Source: Microcoleus vaginatus WJT46-NPBG5 (GTDB lineage: Bacteria > Cyanobacteriota > Cyanobacteriia > Cyanobacteriales > Oscillatoriaceae). From it: a DNA stretch of 64,000 bases. The stretch's first letter is position 1. Every line of letters begins with the position of its first letter. The position numbers were made by a program, and so were the translations under genes. This document shows positions 8,286 through 18,176 of this stretch, piece by piece. The stretch spans positions 62,001 to 126,000 of the forward strand of contig JAHHHM010000007.1 in assembly GCA_019359355.1 (NCBI GenBank), read 5' to 3'. A model generated the notes under the pieces. It ran no database searches. It worked only from the letters and a program-made list of their open reading frames with translations, and was not told the origin of the DNA.

Positions 8286-10211
8286 TTAAACTTTCTTAGA
8301 CCGGCAGTGATAAAGCTGGTAGTTGTAGCCATCCACCGGCGGCAGCTTGCGAGCGTCTAAAGTACAATTTTGGGGATTTAAGTTTGCCGGCACTTTGAAA
8401 TTCACCAACCACAGATCCACAGAAGAGAAAGTTTTTAGTGTTTTTTGGAGTGTCTTCGCAGCTAAGCACATTTCACCTTCACAATCCGGTTTCTTTTGAT
8501 GCGCCAAAAGAAACTGGATATTCGCCTGGGGATTTAAGTCGGCAAGACGTTTGAATTCCCAAGCTAGTCCCATCATTTCACCGGTTTGCACATGGTTTTG
8601 ATGCGTGGTTGCAATTAATACCACGGATTGGGTATCAATTTTTCCTTTGCTAATAGTTGTCTCACGTTTAGTTCGGTAAGCTTGTTCAATAATCGGAACC
8701 AACAAATCGGGCCTATAATATTTTTGATAGCCTAAGTTTATGGCTACAGTTAAGCCACTTAAAAATCCCACCAGCAAAATTAAAATAACGGCTATTTTTC
8801 CACCGTCAAAGATTTTAAATGAGGGAAGGCTACGCAAACTGAAAGATAGGGGAGTTGAAAATTGCTGTATTTCTCCCTCTCCCCCACTCCTAGGCTGAGA
8901 AGTTTCCCAGCAAGCCCCTAAACTTGCGCCTAGCAAAGCGATTACGGCAGGAAAGTAAACGAAATGATACCGAGCACCGCGAGTAAGATCAATGCCAAAG
9001 CCGTAAGTAATGATAAAAAATAGCGCAATTACACTTAAGACAAGCCCAGCCAAAACAGCGGTGACTGTGCGGTTTGCCGGCGATGTCAATTGATTTTTAA
9101 ACCCCCACCATAATATGGGTGTCGCCCAAAATATGAAAATCAGCATCACCGCCCCAGAGACAACCGCAGCCGGCAATACCGGCGACTCCACCGGCAGCAA
9201 AAGCAGCATCGTCACCCAAGCAGCCAGGGCTTGAAATAGGGGACTAATCCAGGCTAATCCCACGCGTGCACCACTATAAATCCATTCTGTCAGCCCGCCG
9301 TCATCTGAGCTACTTTGCCACACCGGCAGCCAAACTAAACAGCCGACTAAAGTGCCGGCAGCAACGGCAAAAAGGGTTTTGAGGGGGAGAAAGGCAGGAG
9401 GCGAATTATTTTTTTGATCAGTCTCAGGAATGCGGGTTCTCTTGTGATTTTGATGCCAAATAAGCGCCAGCAAAACGATTCCTTCAGCGCAAAGCGTGAA
9501 GCTGAAAAAGTAGTGCACGGCAATGCCTAAACTGTTAACCGCAACCCAAAGAAGTGCCACCCACTTCGACATTGATTTGTGTTGATAAATGCACCTTACT
9601 GCCACGATTAGGCAACTGAGGGAAGCAATTACCAGTAAAATAGCTAAGGTATAGTGACGGGCTTCTTGCGCCAAATAAATGCCGTATGGAGAAATTGCCA
9701 TCACGGCTGCTGATAGTTGCGCTATCAGTCGGGAACGAAAAGTTAGCCGGCTAAACCCATATATCGCCGGAATTGAGATTACACCCAAAAGTGCCGGTAA
9801 ACCTCTTACCACCCACAGCGAGACGTATTCGCCGGCTGGGGGAAATAAATGCATCCATAGGTTAGCCAATATAAAATAAACTGGCGGATGATTACTTTCA
9901 CCCAGTAAGTGATCAATGACGTTTTGTACTGAAGCAATTAAACCTATATTTCTAAATGCCGGCTGTAGGGGTTCTAGTAAAACATTTAATGGAATCGCTT
10001 GATCGAGAGGAACCGTGCGAAAACTGTTCCCCAAACTGAACACCATCGTAGAAAATTCATCCGTCCAAGGAGACTTCCTATCTAGTTGGGTAAAACGTAA
10101 GCCGGTGCCGGCAGCCACCCATACTAAAAGCAATAGCCCTTGAAAATATAAAGAGGAACCCTGAAAAGTAAAAATACTTTTTCCCCTTTGCTTCCCGCCT
10201 TCATCATTCAT
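8286..10211 (-). CDS. Polytopic membrane glycosyltransferase, GT39/ArnT-like
   Basis: A 641-residue integral membrane glycosyltransferase of the PMT/ArnT type, which moves sugars from polyprenyl-phosphate donors on the outer face of the cytoplasmic membrane. The hallmark acidic pair of the first periplasmic loop is present as WTDEFS (Asp51-Glu52), after a first membrane helix at 24-38. About ten further hydrophobic segments follow, then a soluble C-terminal domain from about residue 510. It belongs to a minus-strand cluster with a GT2-GtrA fusion that could make the polyprenyl-linked donor. The acceptor (lipid, protein or polysaccharide) cannot be read from the sequence. The start at 10211 is followed by a charged stretch before the first helix. 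Confidence 0.85.
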   Translation of the reverse strand: MNDEGGKQRGKSIFTFQGSSLYFQGLLLLVWVAAGTGLRFTQLDRKSPWTDEFSTMVFSLGNSFRTVPLDQAIPLNVLLEPLQPAFRNIGLIASVQNVIDHLLGESNHPPVYFILANLWMHLFPPAGEYVSLWVVRGLPALLGVISIPAIYGFSRLTFRSRLIAQLSAAVMAISPYGIYLAQEARHYTLAILLVIASLSCLIVAVRCIYQHKSMSKWVALLWVAVNSLGIAVHYFFSFTLCAEGIVLLALIWHQNHKRTRIPETDQKNNSPPAFLPLKTLFAVAAGTLVGCLVWLPVWQSSSDDGGLTEWIYSGARVGLAWISPLFQALAAWVTMLLLLPVESPVLPAAVVSGAVMLIFIFWATPILWWGFKNQLTSPANRTVTAVLAGLVLSVIALFFIITYGFGIDLTRGARYHFVYFPAVIALLGASLGACWETSQPRSGGEGEIQQFSTPLSFSLRSLPSFKIFDGGKIAVILILLVGFLSGLTVAINLGYQKYYRPDLLVPIIEQAYRTKRETTISKGKIDTQSVVLIATTHQNHVQTGEMMGLAWEFKRLADLNPQANIQFLLAHQKKPDCEGEMCLAAKTLQKTLKTFSSVDLWLVNFKVPANLNPQNCTLDARKLPPVDGYNYQLYHCRSKKV

Positions 10212-10353
10212 TAAATTTATCTTAAAAATCCTAGTTTATAAATTCTAATCACACCTATATCCTAACTAACATGAACCCTTGATCAACAATTAAAAACCTA
10301 ACTTATTGTAAAATTCTTTTCAATCAGCCTATTATCAGCGATAGCACAAAACT

Positions 10354-10383
10354 CATCTGTGTTTATCTGCGTGCATCTGCGGT
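10354..10383 (-). repeat. Dispersed CAGAT repeat, inverted copy
   Basis: CATCTGTGTTTATCTGCGTG continuing CATCTGCGGT is the reverse complement of the repeat ends at 6344-6373. It sits in the 200-bp spacer between two glycosyltransferase genes. Confidence 0.75.
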
Positions 10384-10411
10384 AATGAAAAACAATAAAT
10401 TCCCTAACACC

Positions 10412-11656
10412 CTATTCTTTCTCAACCTCCGTCACTCGCCAACTCAGCTTCAAATTAATCCAGAAATTCCAGGAAGTTACCACTCCAATTGCTATCAAAT
10501 TTGCCAAATATTCATTAATTTTCAATACATTAAATAAGAAATTCAAAAACATCACATTTAAAATCAGCCCTCCCAAACAAATCAAATTAAATTTTAACAA
10601 TCGTTTCAAACGCTGCTTGTTCCCCTGCTGCTTGCTAGAAACATCGCCAAAAGTCCAACGGTCATTCCATAAGAAATTGTTAATAATTGCCACTTCTGCC
10701 GCTACAATTTTACTGCGAGTCAGGGGCCAATTAAAAGTGCTGGGATCGTGCAGCAGATAAAGCACAGCCATATCCACAAACACCCCACTAAATCCCACTA
10801 TAGCAAAACGCAGAAACCGCTCAACCGGCCATAAGGAAAAGCGCAACCGCAGCAAGTGTTGAAGATACTCTAAATATTGTTTCCATGTCACCTTACTTTC
10901 GCCTTCTTGGCGTTCTTGAAAGATATAGCCAACTTCAGCAATCCAGCGAATCTTTCCCCGCCCTAAAACTTCAATTAGAATTTTATAACCGAGTGGATTC
11001 ATTACTTTGCCGGCAATCACATCACGGCGTACCAAAAAATAGCCGGTCATCGGATCTGAAACTCGACTAATCACCTCCGGGAGCAAAATTAAACCCAACA
11101 ATTGAGCACCGCGAGATAAAAACCGGCGCATTAAACTCCAATCACTCACGCCGCCGCCTTCTACATGACGGCTAGCGACGGCCAAATCTGCACCTCGATC
11201 AATTTCTGCTAATAGTTTTAATAGCACTTCCGGCGGGTGTTGGAGATCAGCATCAATCACCCCTAAAATTTCTCCTCTTGCCGCTTGCCAACCGCGAATC
11301 ACTGCGGTGCACAGTCCCCGTTCTTCCTGACGTCGCATCACGCGCAATTGAGGATATTCAGGCATTAATGCTTGAGCCAATTTCCAAGTAAAATCTGGGC
11401 TATCGTCATCCACGACAATGAGTTCATAATTATTGGGAATGACCTGATCGAGTAACTGGCTCAATTGCTTAATTATTTCCTGAATATTTCTCCCTTCGTT
11501 ATAAGCTGGAATCACCAGAGAAAAATAAATCGGTTGTTCACTGAGTGCCTGAGAATAAGACTCGCTGTTATCAGTGAGCCTTGATGCCGCCATTTGAGGA
11601 ATTTCTAAAGATCCTGCCGGCATGGGTAAAAGAAACTTGGATTGGCTGGCACTCAT
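10412..11656 (-). CDS. GT2 polyprenyl-phosphate sugar synthase fused to a GtrA membrane domain
   Basis: A two-domain protein. Residues about 44-270 form a DPM1-like GT2 domain: FSLVIPAYNEG (45-55), VVDDDSPD (81-88), the donor/metal motif DADLQHPP (135-142) and DPMTGYFLVRRDVI (201-214). Such enzymes transfer a sugar from a nucleotide donor to polyprenyl phosphate on the cytoplasmic side. Residues about 281-408 form a four-helix GtrA-type domain (FAIVGFSGVFVDMAVLYLL ... NFWINLKLSW), thought to anchor the enzyme or assist flipping of the lipid-linked sugar. The fusion is common in archaea and bacteria. Next to two GT39-like transferases it would be the natural donor-making enzyme of the cluster. 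The sugar is unknown. The first 40 residues are poorly conserved and the start may lie later. Confidence 0.9.
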   Translation of the reverse strand: MSASQSKFLLPMPAGSLEIPQMAASRLTDNSESYSQALSEQPIYFSLVIPAYNEGRNIQEIIKQLSQLLDQVIPNNYELIVVDDDSPDFTWKLAQALMPEYPQLRVMRRQEERGLCTAVIRGWQAARGEILGVIDADLQHPPEVLLKLLAEIDRGADLAVASRHVEGGGVSDWSLMRRFLSRGAQLLGLILLPEVISRVSDPMTGYFLVRRDVIAGKVMNPLGYKILIEVLGRGKIRWIAEVGYIFQERQEGESKVTWKQYLEYLQHLLRLRFSLWPVERFLRFAIVGFSGVFVDMAVLYLLHDPSTFNWPLTRSKIVAAEVAIINNFLWNDRWTFGDVSSKQQGNKQRLKRLLKFNLICLGGLILNVMFLNFLFNVLKINEYLANLIAIGVVTSWNFWINLKLSWRVTEVEKE

Positions 11657-11792
11657 GTTGATTTTACATTTTAGATTTTAGATTGTCGCTCAATAGAAAA
11701 GCTAGAAAATTTAGAATTTGCTTAAACTTCAGAAAGGAGAAAATCAATTTGAGGAAAAGCAATTAACCAAAGATGATATCATTGAAGAACGG

Positions 11793-13502
11793 TTAACGAT
11801 CGGCAGAACGAGTATAAAGGCTGAGCGTGAATTCATCGAGATCCATCGTGCCAGAGAGAGACTGCTGCTGAATCAGTTGAAACCGGCTGTTTAAAATTTT
11901 TTGAACTTGCTGTCTTTCCGCCTTAGTTGCCGGCTTCGACCATACCGGCATCGCACTTTCTAGCCACACAATACGAGAATATCGCGAAGCGTCAGACTTG
12001 AGAACCTTTTCTAATGTATTAGGCAACTGGTTAGATTCTTGCGCCAGCAGATTCACCGGCATTGTCGGCGAAATATAATAAGCCAAACGCATCACATGAC
12101 CCCAAGCTTGAGAGTTCATCGCAATTAAGGTAGGCGTAGTGGGTTGCTGTGCGATAACACCTGCAATTTTATGGAATACCCAGCGCTGCCGCAAACTATA
12201 ATCGCCAATACTGACGCTCAAATACAATAGCAATAACACTGCCACTGCCGGTTTGCGCCAGTGTGCGGCAGCCTTTTCCACCCACACAGCCAGCAACAGC
12301 AAGCAGCCTGGTAAAATCCAAATCATACTGCGTCCCCAGCCAAAACCCACGGTAAACTTGCCGGTGACGATATCCGCTGCCAGCGCCAGCAATAGGGGCA
12401 GCAAGCTTAATAATAGGGAAAGTTGAACGATGGGAAATTTCCCCCTCTCTCCCCTTACCTGACGCCACAGACTTGCGATCACCCCAGTGAGTACACCCAT
12501 TACCCCCACTCCCACGATCAGGCGGCTTGCCGGCGGCAAACTTGTTACCCAGTCTCCTAAGAGTAGGTGAGTTCCCAAGGTTTGGGCGACATCCTGAAAA
12601 TGCTGTATGATGCCGGCAATCACTCCTGCCGGTGCGTTAAACCGCTGCAAGTCGGCGTTGCGGAGTTGCTGGCGGGTGCCCCAAAGTATCCAGGGGATAG
12701 ATAATAGGATGCCGGCTGCTAAACGTAATACGTGTTGCCACCACCGGCATCTATCTAAATAAATTGCGATAATTGCTAAAGTAATGAGCCAGTAAATATA
12801 TAAATAAAATGTCAATATTCCTGCGGTGACTGCGGCAATTAACAGGATATCCCAGAAAAATATAGGAATTTTTGTTGCCGGCATTACGGAATTCGGAGAT
12901 TTTTTATTCAATTGAGTTTTAATTCGTTGAAGCAATGCCCATGTGCTGAGGGAAATCCACAAAACTAGTGGGGCATACATTCGCACGTTTAGCGAGTGAA
13001 ATAAATAAAACGGATTCGTTGCTAAAAGCGCAGCCAGTAAAAGTCCGCCGCGATGTCCTAAAATCGTTTTTCCGACTCCATAAGTGCATCCAATTGCGGC
13101 GATACTAAGCATAACATTCAGGCTACGCATAGCGATTTCACTGTTTCCAAAAAGGCGCAACCAAAAATGCTGGCTGAGGAAAAATAGAGGTGGATGAGGT
13201 TCTCCGCCAACTAATCCTCTTAGCAGGCTAATCAAGGTTTTGATAGTGTCCTGAATTGTGGTTTCCGCCGACAACTTTAATAATGAACTATACTTCGCTA
13301 AAATAACAGGCGTATTTTCTGGGGATTGATAAGCAAGTTTTTGTCCTGTGGATAGCAATAAAGATAGAATTTCGTCATACCAAAACTCACGCGTTCCTAA
13401 ATTAATCAAGCGCAGCATAATCCCAATGACAATTGCTACGATGAGTAAATGTTCGAGTGACAAGCGAAAGGGCTGTTTATATAAAGGGCGACTTTGATTC
13501 AT
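11793..13502 (-). CDS. Polytopic membrane glycosyltransferase, GT39/ArnT-like (second copy)
   Basis: A 569-residue integral membrane glycosyltransferase of the same broad class as the gene at 8286-10211. The catalytic acidic pair is in FWYDEILS (Asp43-Glu44), just after the first membrane helix (18-32). Roughly ten hydrophobic segments follow and a short soluble C-terminus (from about 480). It starts 20 bp after the stop of the upstream acyltransferase gene, so those two are very likely co-transcribed. The two GT39-like proteins are clearly divergent in sequence, so they probably have different acceptors or sugars rather than being a recent duplication. It would use polyprenyl-phosphate sugar, possibly made by the GT2-GtrA protein. 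Confidence 0.85.
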   Translation of the reverse strand: MNQSRPLYKQPFRLSLEHLLIVAIVIGIMLRLINLGTREFWYDEILSLLLSTGQKLAYQSPENTPVILAKYSSLLKLSAETTIQDTIKTLISLLRGLVGGEPHPPLFFLSQHFWLRLFGNSEIAMRSLNVMLSIAAIGCTYGVGKTILGHRGGLLLAALLATNPFYLFHSLNVRMYAPLVLWISLSTWALLQRIKTQLNKKSPNSVMPATKIPIFFWDILLIAAVTAGILTFYLYIYWLITLAIIAIYLDRCRWWQHVLRLAAGILLSIPWILWGTRQQLRNADLQRFNAPAGVIAGIIQHFQDVAQTLGTHLLLGDWVTSLPPASRLIVGVGVMGVLTGVIASLWRQVRGERGKFPIVQLSLLLSLLPLLLALAADIVTGKFTVGFGWGRSMIWILPGCLLLLAVWVEKAAAHWRKPAVAVLLLLYLSVSIGDYSLRQRWVFHKIAGVIAQQPTTPTLIAMNSQAWGHVMRLAYYISPTMPVNLLAQESNQLPNTLEKVLKSDASRYSRIVWLESAMPVWSKPATKAERQQVQKILNSRFQLIQQQSLSGTMDLDEFTLSLYTRSADR

Positions 13503-13522
13503 TACGGTTTTTAAAGTTAAAT

Positions 13523-14734
13523 TTAGCTGCTGGTTTTGAGCGCAATTTTTTGGCTCAGCAATCGATAACTATAATCAAATAATCCTCCTAAACCGCAGCT
13601 AATTGCGACAACGATAAAAAACCGCAGCCAGTAAAACGAGAGAACAGGAGTTAAAATTGTCCACAGCGCCACCATAAAGTTCATGTGGGAAAGATAAATA
13701 CCATAGGAAAGGTTTCCAAGCGTTACTAAACCGGCTTTCCCCCAGGAAATTACACTCATCGTTTGAAACAATAAGCAAAATTCTCCCACACCTATTAAAA
13801 TATCTGCGGGAATTCTGAGAATCATCCACCCTTCCGAAGAAGCCCAATCAAAACCCACCCCCACAACCCACATAAGCGCAGTTAGCCAAATCCAGCGTTT
13901 TTCCAGTAATAATTTTTGACTCCACCGGCACATCCCCTGAGAAGTTTTTGCTGCCGGTTCTAAAAGAGTAACCGCAAGCACAATTCCAAAGACAAATCCA
14001 AAAAGACGAGTTGGAAAAAAAGCGCCACGCAACAAAATATCTGTCGCTATTTCATTTAAAGAAAGCCCAACAATCACCGTCCTGTATAATAAAGTGATCA
14101 ACGAAGAAATAATCAGTAAACTTGACCATCCCCAACGTTTCCCAACCCAAATCAGTAGCGGAAAAATCAAATAAAATTGAACCGCAAGCCCCACATACCA
14201 CCAAGCCGCATTCAGAAAATAATAGTAATCTAAACTAAAATTTCGCAAAGTCGTTAAACTCGCAAAACTTGCCAAAATCGTATCAAATATCCCTTGACTT
14301 AAAACCTCGCGCCCAAACGGAACCCAAGCCGGCTGCACCCAAGCCAAAATCAGCGCCAAACCATGCGCCAACCAATAAAGCGGAAATAATCGCCAAAGTC
14401 TTCGTTGCCAAAATTTAAAAATATCAAATAGGCGAAACGTTTTGCCGGCAGCTTTGCCCCCTCGCCACCAAGAAGACGCCAATCCAAACCCACTGGCAAT
14501 AATAAAAATATGAACCCCATACTCTCCCAGTAAACAAAAAATATTTAAAATTCCTTCAAATAACCCCTTGACACCGCCCTTTAAAGATGCGCTGTAAACC
14601 TGAGAAAATAGCAACCAGCCTTTAGAATAGCCCCATAAATGATAAGCAACAATCGTAAAAATTGCCCAGCCCTTAAATGTCGGTAGCAGTTGGCTTAGAC
14701 GCTGATAATTTGGCGGCAACGTTTGACTGATCAT
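13523..14734 (-). CDS. Membrane acyltransferase, OafA/YrhL-like (acyltransferase 3)
   Basis: A 403-residue membrane protein with about ten hydrophobic helices and the layout of the acyltransferase-3 family: FKGWAIFTIVAYHLWG near the N-terminus carries the conserved His (His32), and a second helix reads HIFIIASGFGLASSWWRG, as in the family's F(F/I)xxSGF segment. These proteins O-acetylate or otherwise acylate surface glycans and lipids. It is the first gene of the minus-strand glycan cluster and overlaps functionally with the SGNH-like protein at its end, since acyltransferase-3 and SGNH domains often act together. The start at ATG 14734 faces cofH (14862) across 127 bp, which must contain both promoters. 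Substrate unknown. Confidence 0.82.
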   Translation of the reverse strand: MISQTLPPNYQRLSQLLPTFKGWAIFTIVAYHLWGYSKGWLLFSQVYSASLKGGVKGLFEGILNIFCLLGEYGVHIFIIASGFGLASSWWRGGKAAGKTFRLFDIFKFWQRRLWRLFPLYWLAHGLALILAWVQPAWVPFGREVLSQGIFDTILASFASLTTLRNFSLDYYYFLNAAWWYVGLAVQFYLIFPLLIWVGKRWGWSSLLIISSLITLLYRTVIVGLSLNEIATDILLRGAFFPTRLFGFVFGIVLAVTLLEPAAKTSQGMCRWSQKLLLEKRWIWLTALMWVVGVGFDWASSEGWMILRIPADILIGVGEFCLLFQTMSVISWGKAGLVTLGNLSYGIYLSHMNFMVALWTILTPVLSFYWLRFFIVVAISCGLGGLFDYSYRLLSQKIALKTSS

Positions 14735-14861
14735 AATGACAAAAACGTTTTATTCTAACAACTTATAACGATTTCTAAATTTCCTAATCCCTGAATCCAG
14801 GTTTCACCCACAGAATAGCCTGCCAAAATAAAAGAAATCATTGGCTATTTTCTAAAACGCT

Positions 14862-16016
14862 GTGAAAACTCAAACTGTTGATGCAATTCTAAACCGTGCC
14901 CTAGCCGGCACCGATATTTCCCCCGAAGAAGGAGTCGCACTCCTGAAACAAACCGAACCGGCAACCATCGCAGCCATCCGCCAAACCGCCGACGAACTCC
15001 GGCGCAGACAAGCCGGTGAAGCAGTTACCTACATCATCAACCGCAATATTAACTTTACAAATATCTGCGAACAGCACTGTAGCTTCTGCGCCTTTCGCCG
15101 CGATGACGGGGAAGAAGGCGCGTTTTGGCTAGATGCCGGCAAAATCCTCGAAAAAGCGACAGATGCCGTGCGCCAGGATGCCACAGAAATTTGTATGCAA
15201 GGGGGATTAAACCCGCAAGCAAAGGTTGCCGGTTCCTCTTTGTCGTTTTACCTGCAATTGGTGAAAATTATCAAAGATGAATTTCCCCAGCTACATTTAC
15301 ACGCCTTCTCTCCCCAAGAAGTGCAATTCATTGCCAGAGAAGATGGACTCAGTTATGCAGATGTCATAGCGGCGCTGCGGGATGCCGGTGTTGGTTCAAT
15401 GCCGGGAACCGCTGCGGAAGTGCTTGAGGATCGGGTACGGCGCATTATCTGCCCGGAAAAACTCGATAGCAACACTTGGTTAGAAATCGTAGAAACTGCT
15501 CACCGCCTAGGCTTGCCGACCACCAGCACTATGCTATGCGGACATATTGAAACGCCAGAGGAGCAAATTAGCCATTTAGAAAAATTGCGTCTACTTCAGC
15601 AAACCGCCATTGACCGGCAATATCCCGTCCGCATTAGTGAATTTATTCTCCTGCCTTTCGTGGGCGAAATGGCACCGGCACCGTTGCGGCGTCGGGTGGG
15701 ACGCGATCAGCCGATTCTTGCCGACACCCTCCTACTCACAGCCGTGTCTAGAATCTTTTTAGGAAATTGGATAGCCAACCATCAACCCAGCTGGGTTAAA
15801 CTCGGTCTTGCCGGCGCGACAGAAGCCCTTAAATGGGGTTGTAACGACATTGGCGGCACCTTAATGGAAGAACACATTACCACAATGGCCGGTGCCCAAG
15901 GCGGCAGTTGTCAGACAGTAGAAGCCTTACAGGCAGCGATCCACTCCTTGGGCCGTCCTGACCGGCAGCGGGATACATTGTATCGTCCTCTGTCAGTTTT
16001 GAGTGGTCGGTGTTAA
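14862..16016 (+). CDS. cofH: Deazaflavin (F0) synthase subunit CofH, radical SAM
   Basis: CofH, one of the two radical-SAM parts that build 7,8-didemethyl-8-hydroxy-5-deazariboflavin (F0), the chromophore core of coenzyme F420 and of some photolyases. The radical-SAM cluster motif is CEQHCSFC (Cys69, Cys73, Cys76), followed by the CofH-typical [13 protein letters not shown] and [10 protein letters not shown]. Length (384) is normal for the single-domain form. The start is GTG 14862; no strong ribosome site is visible. The partner cofG is not in this window, so it must lie elsewhere or be absent. Cyanobacteria commonly use F0 as an antenna pigment in photolyase, which is the likely role here. 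Confidence 0.95.
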   Translation: MKTQTVDAILNRALAGTDISPEEGVALLKQTEPATIAAIRQTADELRRRQAGEAVTYIINRNINFTNICEQHCSFCAFRRDDGEEGAFWLDAGKILEKATDAVRQDATEICMQGGLNPQAKVAGSSLSFYLQLVKIIKDEFPQLHLHAFSPQEVQFIAREDGLSYADVIAALRDAGVGSMPGTAAEVLEDRVRRIICPEKLDSNTWLEIVETAHRLGLPTTSTMLCGHIETPEEQISHLEKLRLLQQTAIDRQYPVRISEFILLPFVGEMAPAPLRRRVGRDQPILADTLLLTAVSRIFLGNWIANHQPSWVKLGLAGATEALKWGCNDIGGTLMEEHITTMAGAQGGSCQTVEALQAAIHSLGRPDRQRDTLYRPLSVLSGRC

Positions 16017-16222
16017 GTTCTGAGTTCTAAGTCCTGAGTGGTTCGTTTAAAAGCGGTGTTGACTTCAACACCGCACACCTCTTATCTTCTCCCCAGCAGT
16101 GTTTATTGAACTCACTAAATTGAAGGTTGGAACCGGACAAGATTGATCGCCATCAATTCCGCAGACCCTGGTAAATTGACAATTGCACCGGCTACCCTGT
16201 CTGAGCGACCATTTCTGACTCT

Positions 16223-18043
16223 ATGATTGACAAAATAAAAACTGCCTTTGAGAAACCCAACTCTGCCCGCCTGCTGACAGTGGGCGCTGCCGTCTTGCTA
16301 ATTGGTGGCGGGATCGCAGCTTATTGGGCATTGGTTCAAAAAGCCCCTTTAGGAAACACCCCCGTTGGTTCCACCGTTGTCCCCCAAGACGCATTTGCCG
16401 CCGTTTCCCTCAGTACCAATAGCGGTCAATGGCAGCAGTTGCGACAGTACGGCACCCCGGAAAGCCGAGCACTTCTAGATGGACAACTGACCCAGTGGCG
16501 CGATAACTTGTTGACCGCCAATGGCTACAACTATGAGAAAGATATCCAGCCTTGGGTCGGGCGAGAGGTAATGATTGCCTGGTTATCGCCTCAGCTTGTT
16601 GCCTCAGCCACCTCTCCTGCTCCTAATGCACCAGCCTCCATCGAAAATGCTCTCATGGTCGTGCTGCCCATAAACAACGCTGGGAGGGCGAAACAACTGT
16701 TAGAAAAGCCCAAACCACTGCCCCAAGGTCAATGGGTAGATCGCATTTACAACAACATCAAAATCAGGGAAATACAAGGCGCACCGGCTCAAAAATACTC
16801 AGCCGCGATCCTTGATGATCGCTTCCTCGTCGTCACCACCAACCCAAGAGCAACAGAATTAGCCATTGACACCTATAAAGGTGGCCCTTCCCTCGCCAAA
16901 ACCCCTGGATACGGTGAGGCGTTAAATCAAATCGAGACATCAGGGCCATTTGCCAGAGTTTATATCAATGTGCCGGCTGCTGCCGATGTTGCCGCGATTC
17001 ATTCCGTACGAACGATTCCCCCGCAAGCTAGGGCGCAGCTGCAACAAAATCAGGGCGTCGCCACAACCGTTAACCTTCAGCCTGAAGGCATCAATTTTAA
17101 AGCCGTCTCTTGGCTAAAACCGGATAGTGAGAAAAAGCAAGCCGTAGAAAATAAAGCCCAGGGAATGCTCAGCCGGCTGCCGGCGGACACCTTAATGATG
17201 GCCTCAGGCAGCAACTTGCAGCGAATGTGGCAAGATTACACCGAAGGTGCCGAAGCCAACCCTCTGACGCCCTTCGATCCGCAATGGCTGCAAAAAGCCA
17301 TTACATCTAACACCGGCTTGAATTTAGAAAAAGACTTGCTGGCATGGATGGCAGGGGAATTTTCATTTTCCCTAATTCCCGCAGCTCAAGGAACGGCGAC
17401 ACAGTTTCCGGCTGGGCTAGTCTTTATGGTACGTTCAAGCGACCGCCGCGCCGCAGAGAACGCCCTCAAACAGCTCGATCGGGTGATGAGTGATCGATAC
17501 AAATTTAAGGTCGAAGAGGCGAAAATTGGCAATCAGCCGGTCGTCAATTGGACTTCTCAATTTGGTGCCTTGACCCTGACTCATGGTTGGTTAAATGGCA
17601 ATGTTGCTTTCTTGACAATGTTTGCGCCGGTTGCCGGTGGCATTGTTCCCAAACCGCCAACCCCCCTAGCGGCTTCTGAACAATTCCAAAAAGCTGTTCC
17701 CACAGAACTTGAATCCACCACCGGCAACTTTTTCATTGATGTTGATCGCCTGGTCAACAATAAACAATTTTTCTTCCCAGAACTGCCGCCGGCGCAACAA
17801 GCCGTTGTGAATGGGATTCGCACCGTTGGGCTAACAGCAGCCATTAGCGACGCGCGCAGCACTCGCTACGATATCTTTATGATGCTGAAACAGCAAGGCA
17901 AACCAGGCCCATTTCCCAGCCCTTCCAAAGCGATCCCCTCTCCAACGCGCCAAATCAGTCCGCCCAAACAGCAGATAAAACCCTCTCCAGCGCCCACCCC
18001 TTTGCCGGTAACGCCCCAAACCTCTCCTCAGCCGTCTCCTTAA
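16223..18043 (+). CDS. DUF3352-type membrane-anchored protein
   Basis: A 606-residue protein recognised as the DUF3352 family common in cyanobacteria. It has one N-terminal membrane helix (about 18-37), then a large extracytoplasmic domain containing family-like segments such as VPQDAFAAVSLSTN and WVGREVMIAWL. The last 45 residues form a Pro/Ser-rich low-complexity tail. No catalytic motif is recognised and the function is unknown. It stands between cofH (206 bp upstream) and a permease gene (133 bp downstream) on the same strand; the gaps make one operon unlikely. The hydrophobic N-terminus with few upstream positives fits an N-in anchor. Confidence 0.85.
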   Translation: MIDKIKTAFEKPNSARLLTVGAAVLLIGGGIAAYWALVQKAPLGNTPVGSTVVPQDAFAAVSLSTNSGQWQQLRQYGTPESRALLDGQLTQWRDNLLTANGYNYEKDIQPWVGREVMIAWLSPQLVASATSPAPNAPASIENALMVVLPINNAGRAKQLLEKPKPLPQGQWVDRIYNNIKIREIQGAPAQKYSAAILDDRFLVVTTNPRATELAIDTYKGGPSLAKTPGYGEALNQIETSGPFARVYINVPAAADVAAIHSVRTIPPQARAQLQQNQGVATTVNLQPEGINFKAVSWLKPDSEKKQAVENKAQGMLSRLPADTLMMASGSNLQRMWQDYTEGAEANPLTPFDPQWLQKAITSNTGLNLEKDLLAWMAGEFSFSLIPAAQGTATQFPAGLVFMVRSSDRRAAENALKQLDRVMSDRYKFKVEEAKIGNQPVVNWTSQFGALTLTHGWLNGNVAFLTMFAPVAGGIVPKPPTPLAASEQFQKAVPTELESTTGNFFIDVDRLVNNKQFFFPELPPAQQAVVNGIRTVGLTAAISDARSTRYDIFMMLKQQGKPGPFPSPSKAIPSPTRQISPPKQQIKPSPAPTPLPVTPQTSPQPSP

Positions 18044-18176
18044 TTGAGAGGCTGATGGGGTAAGGGGGTGAGGAGTAAAACTTCTGACTTCTTTAACTCG
18101 TGGCAAAGTCTTACTGAATACTGATTCAGAATTCTGTCAAAATAAGCAGCGTATCTTGCTGAGAGTGAATATCTAG

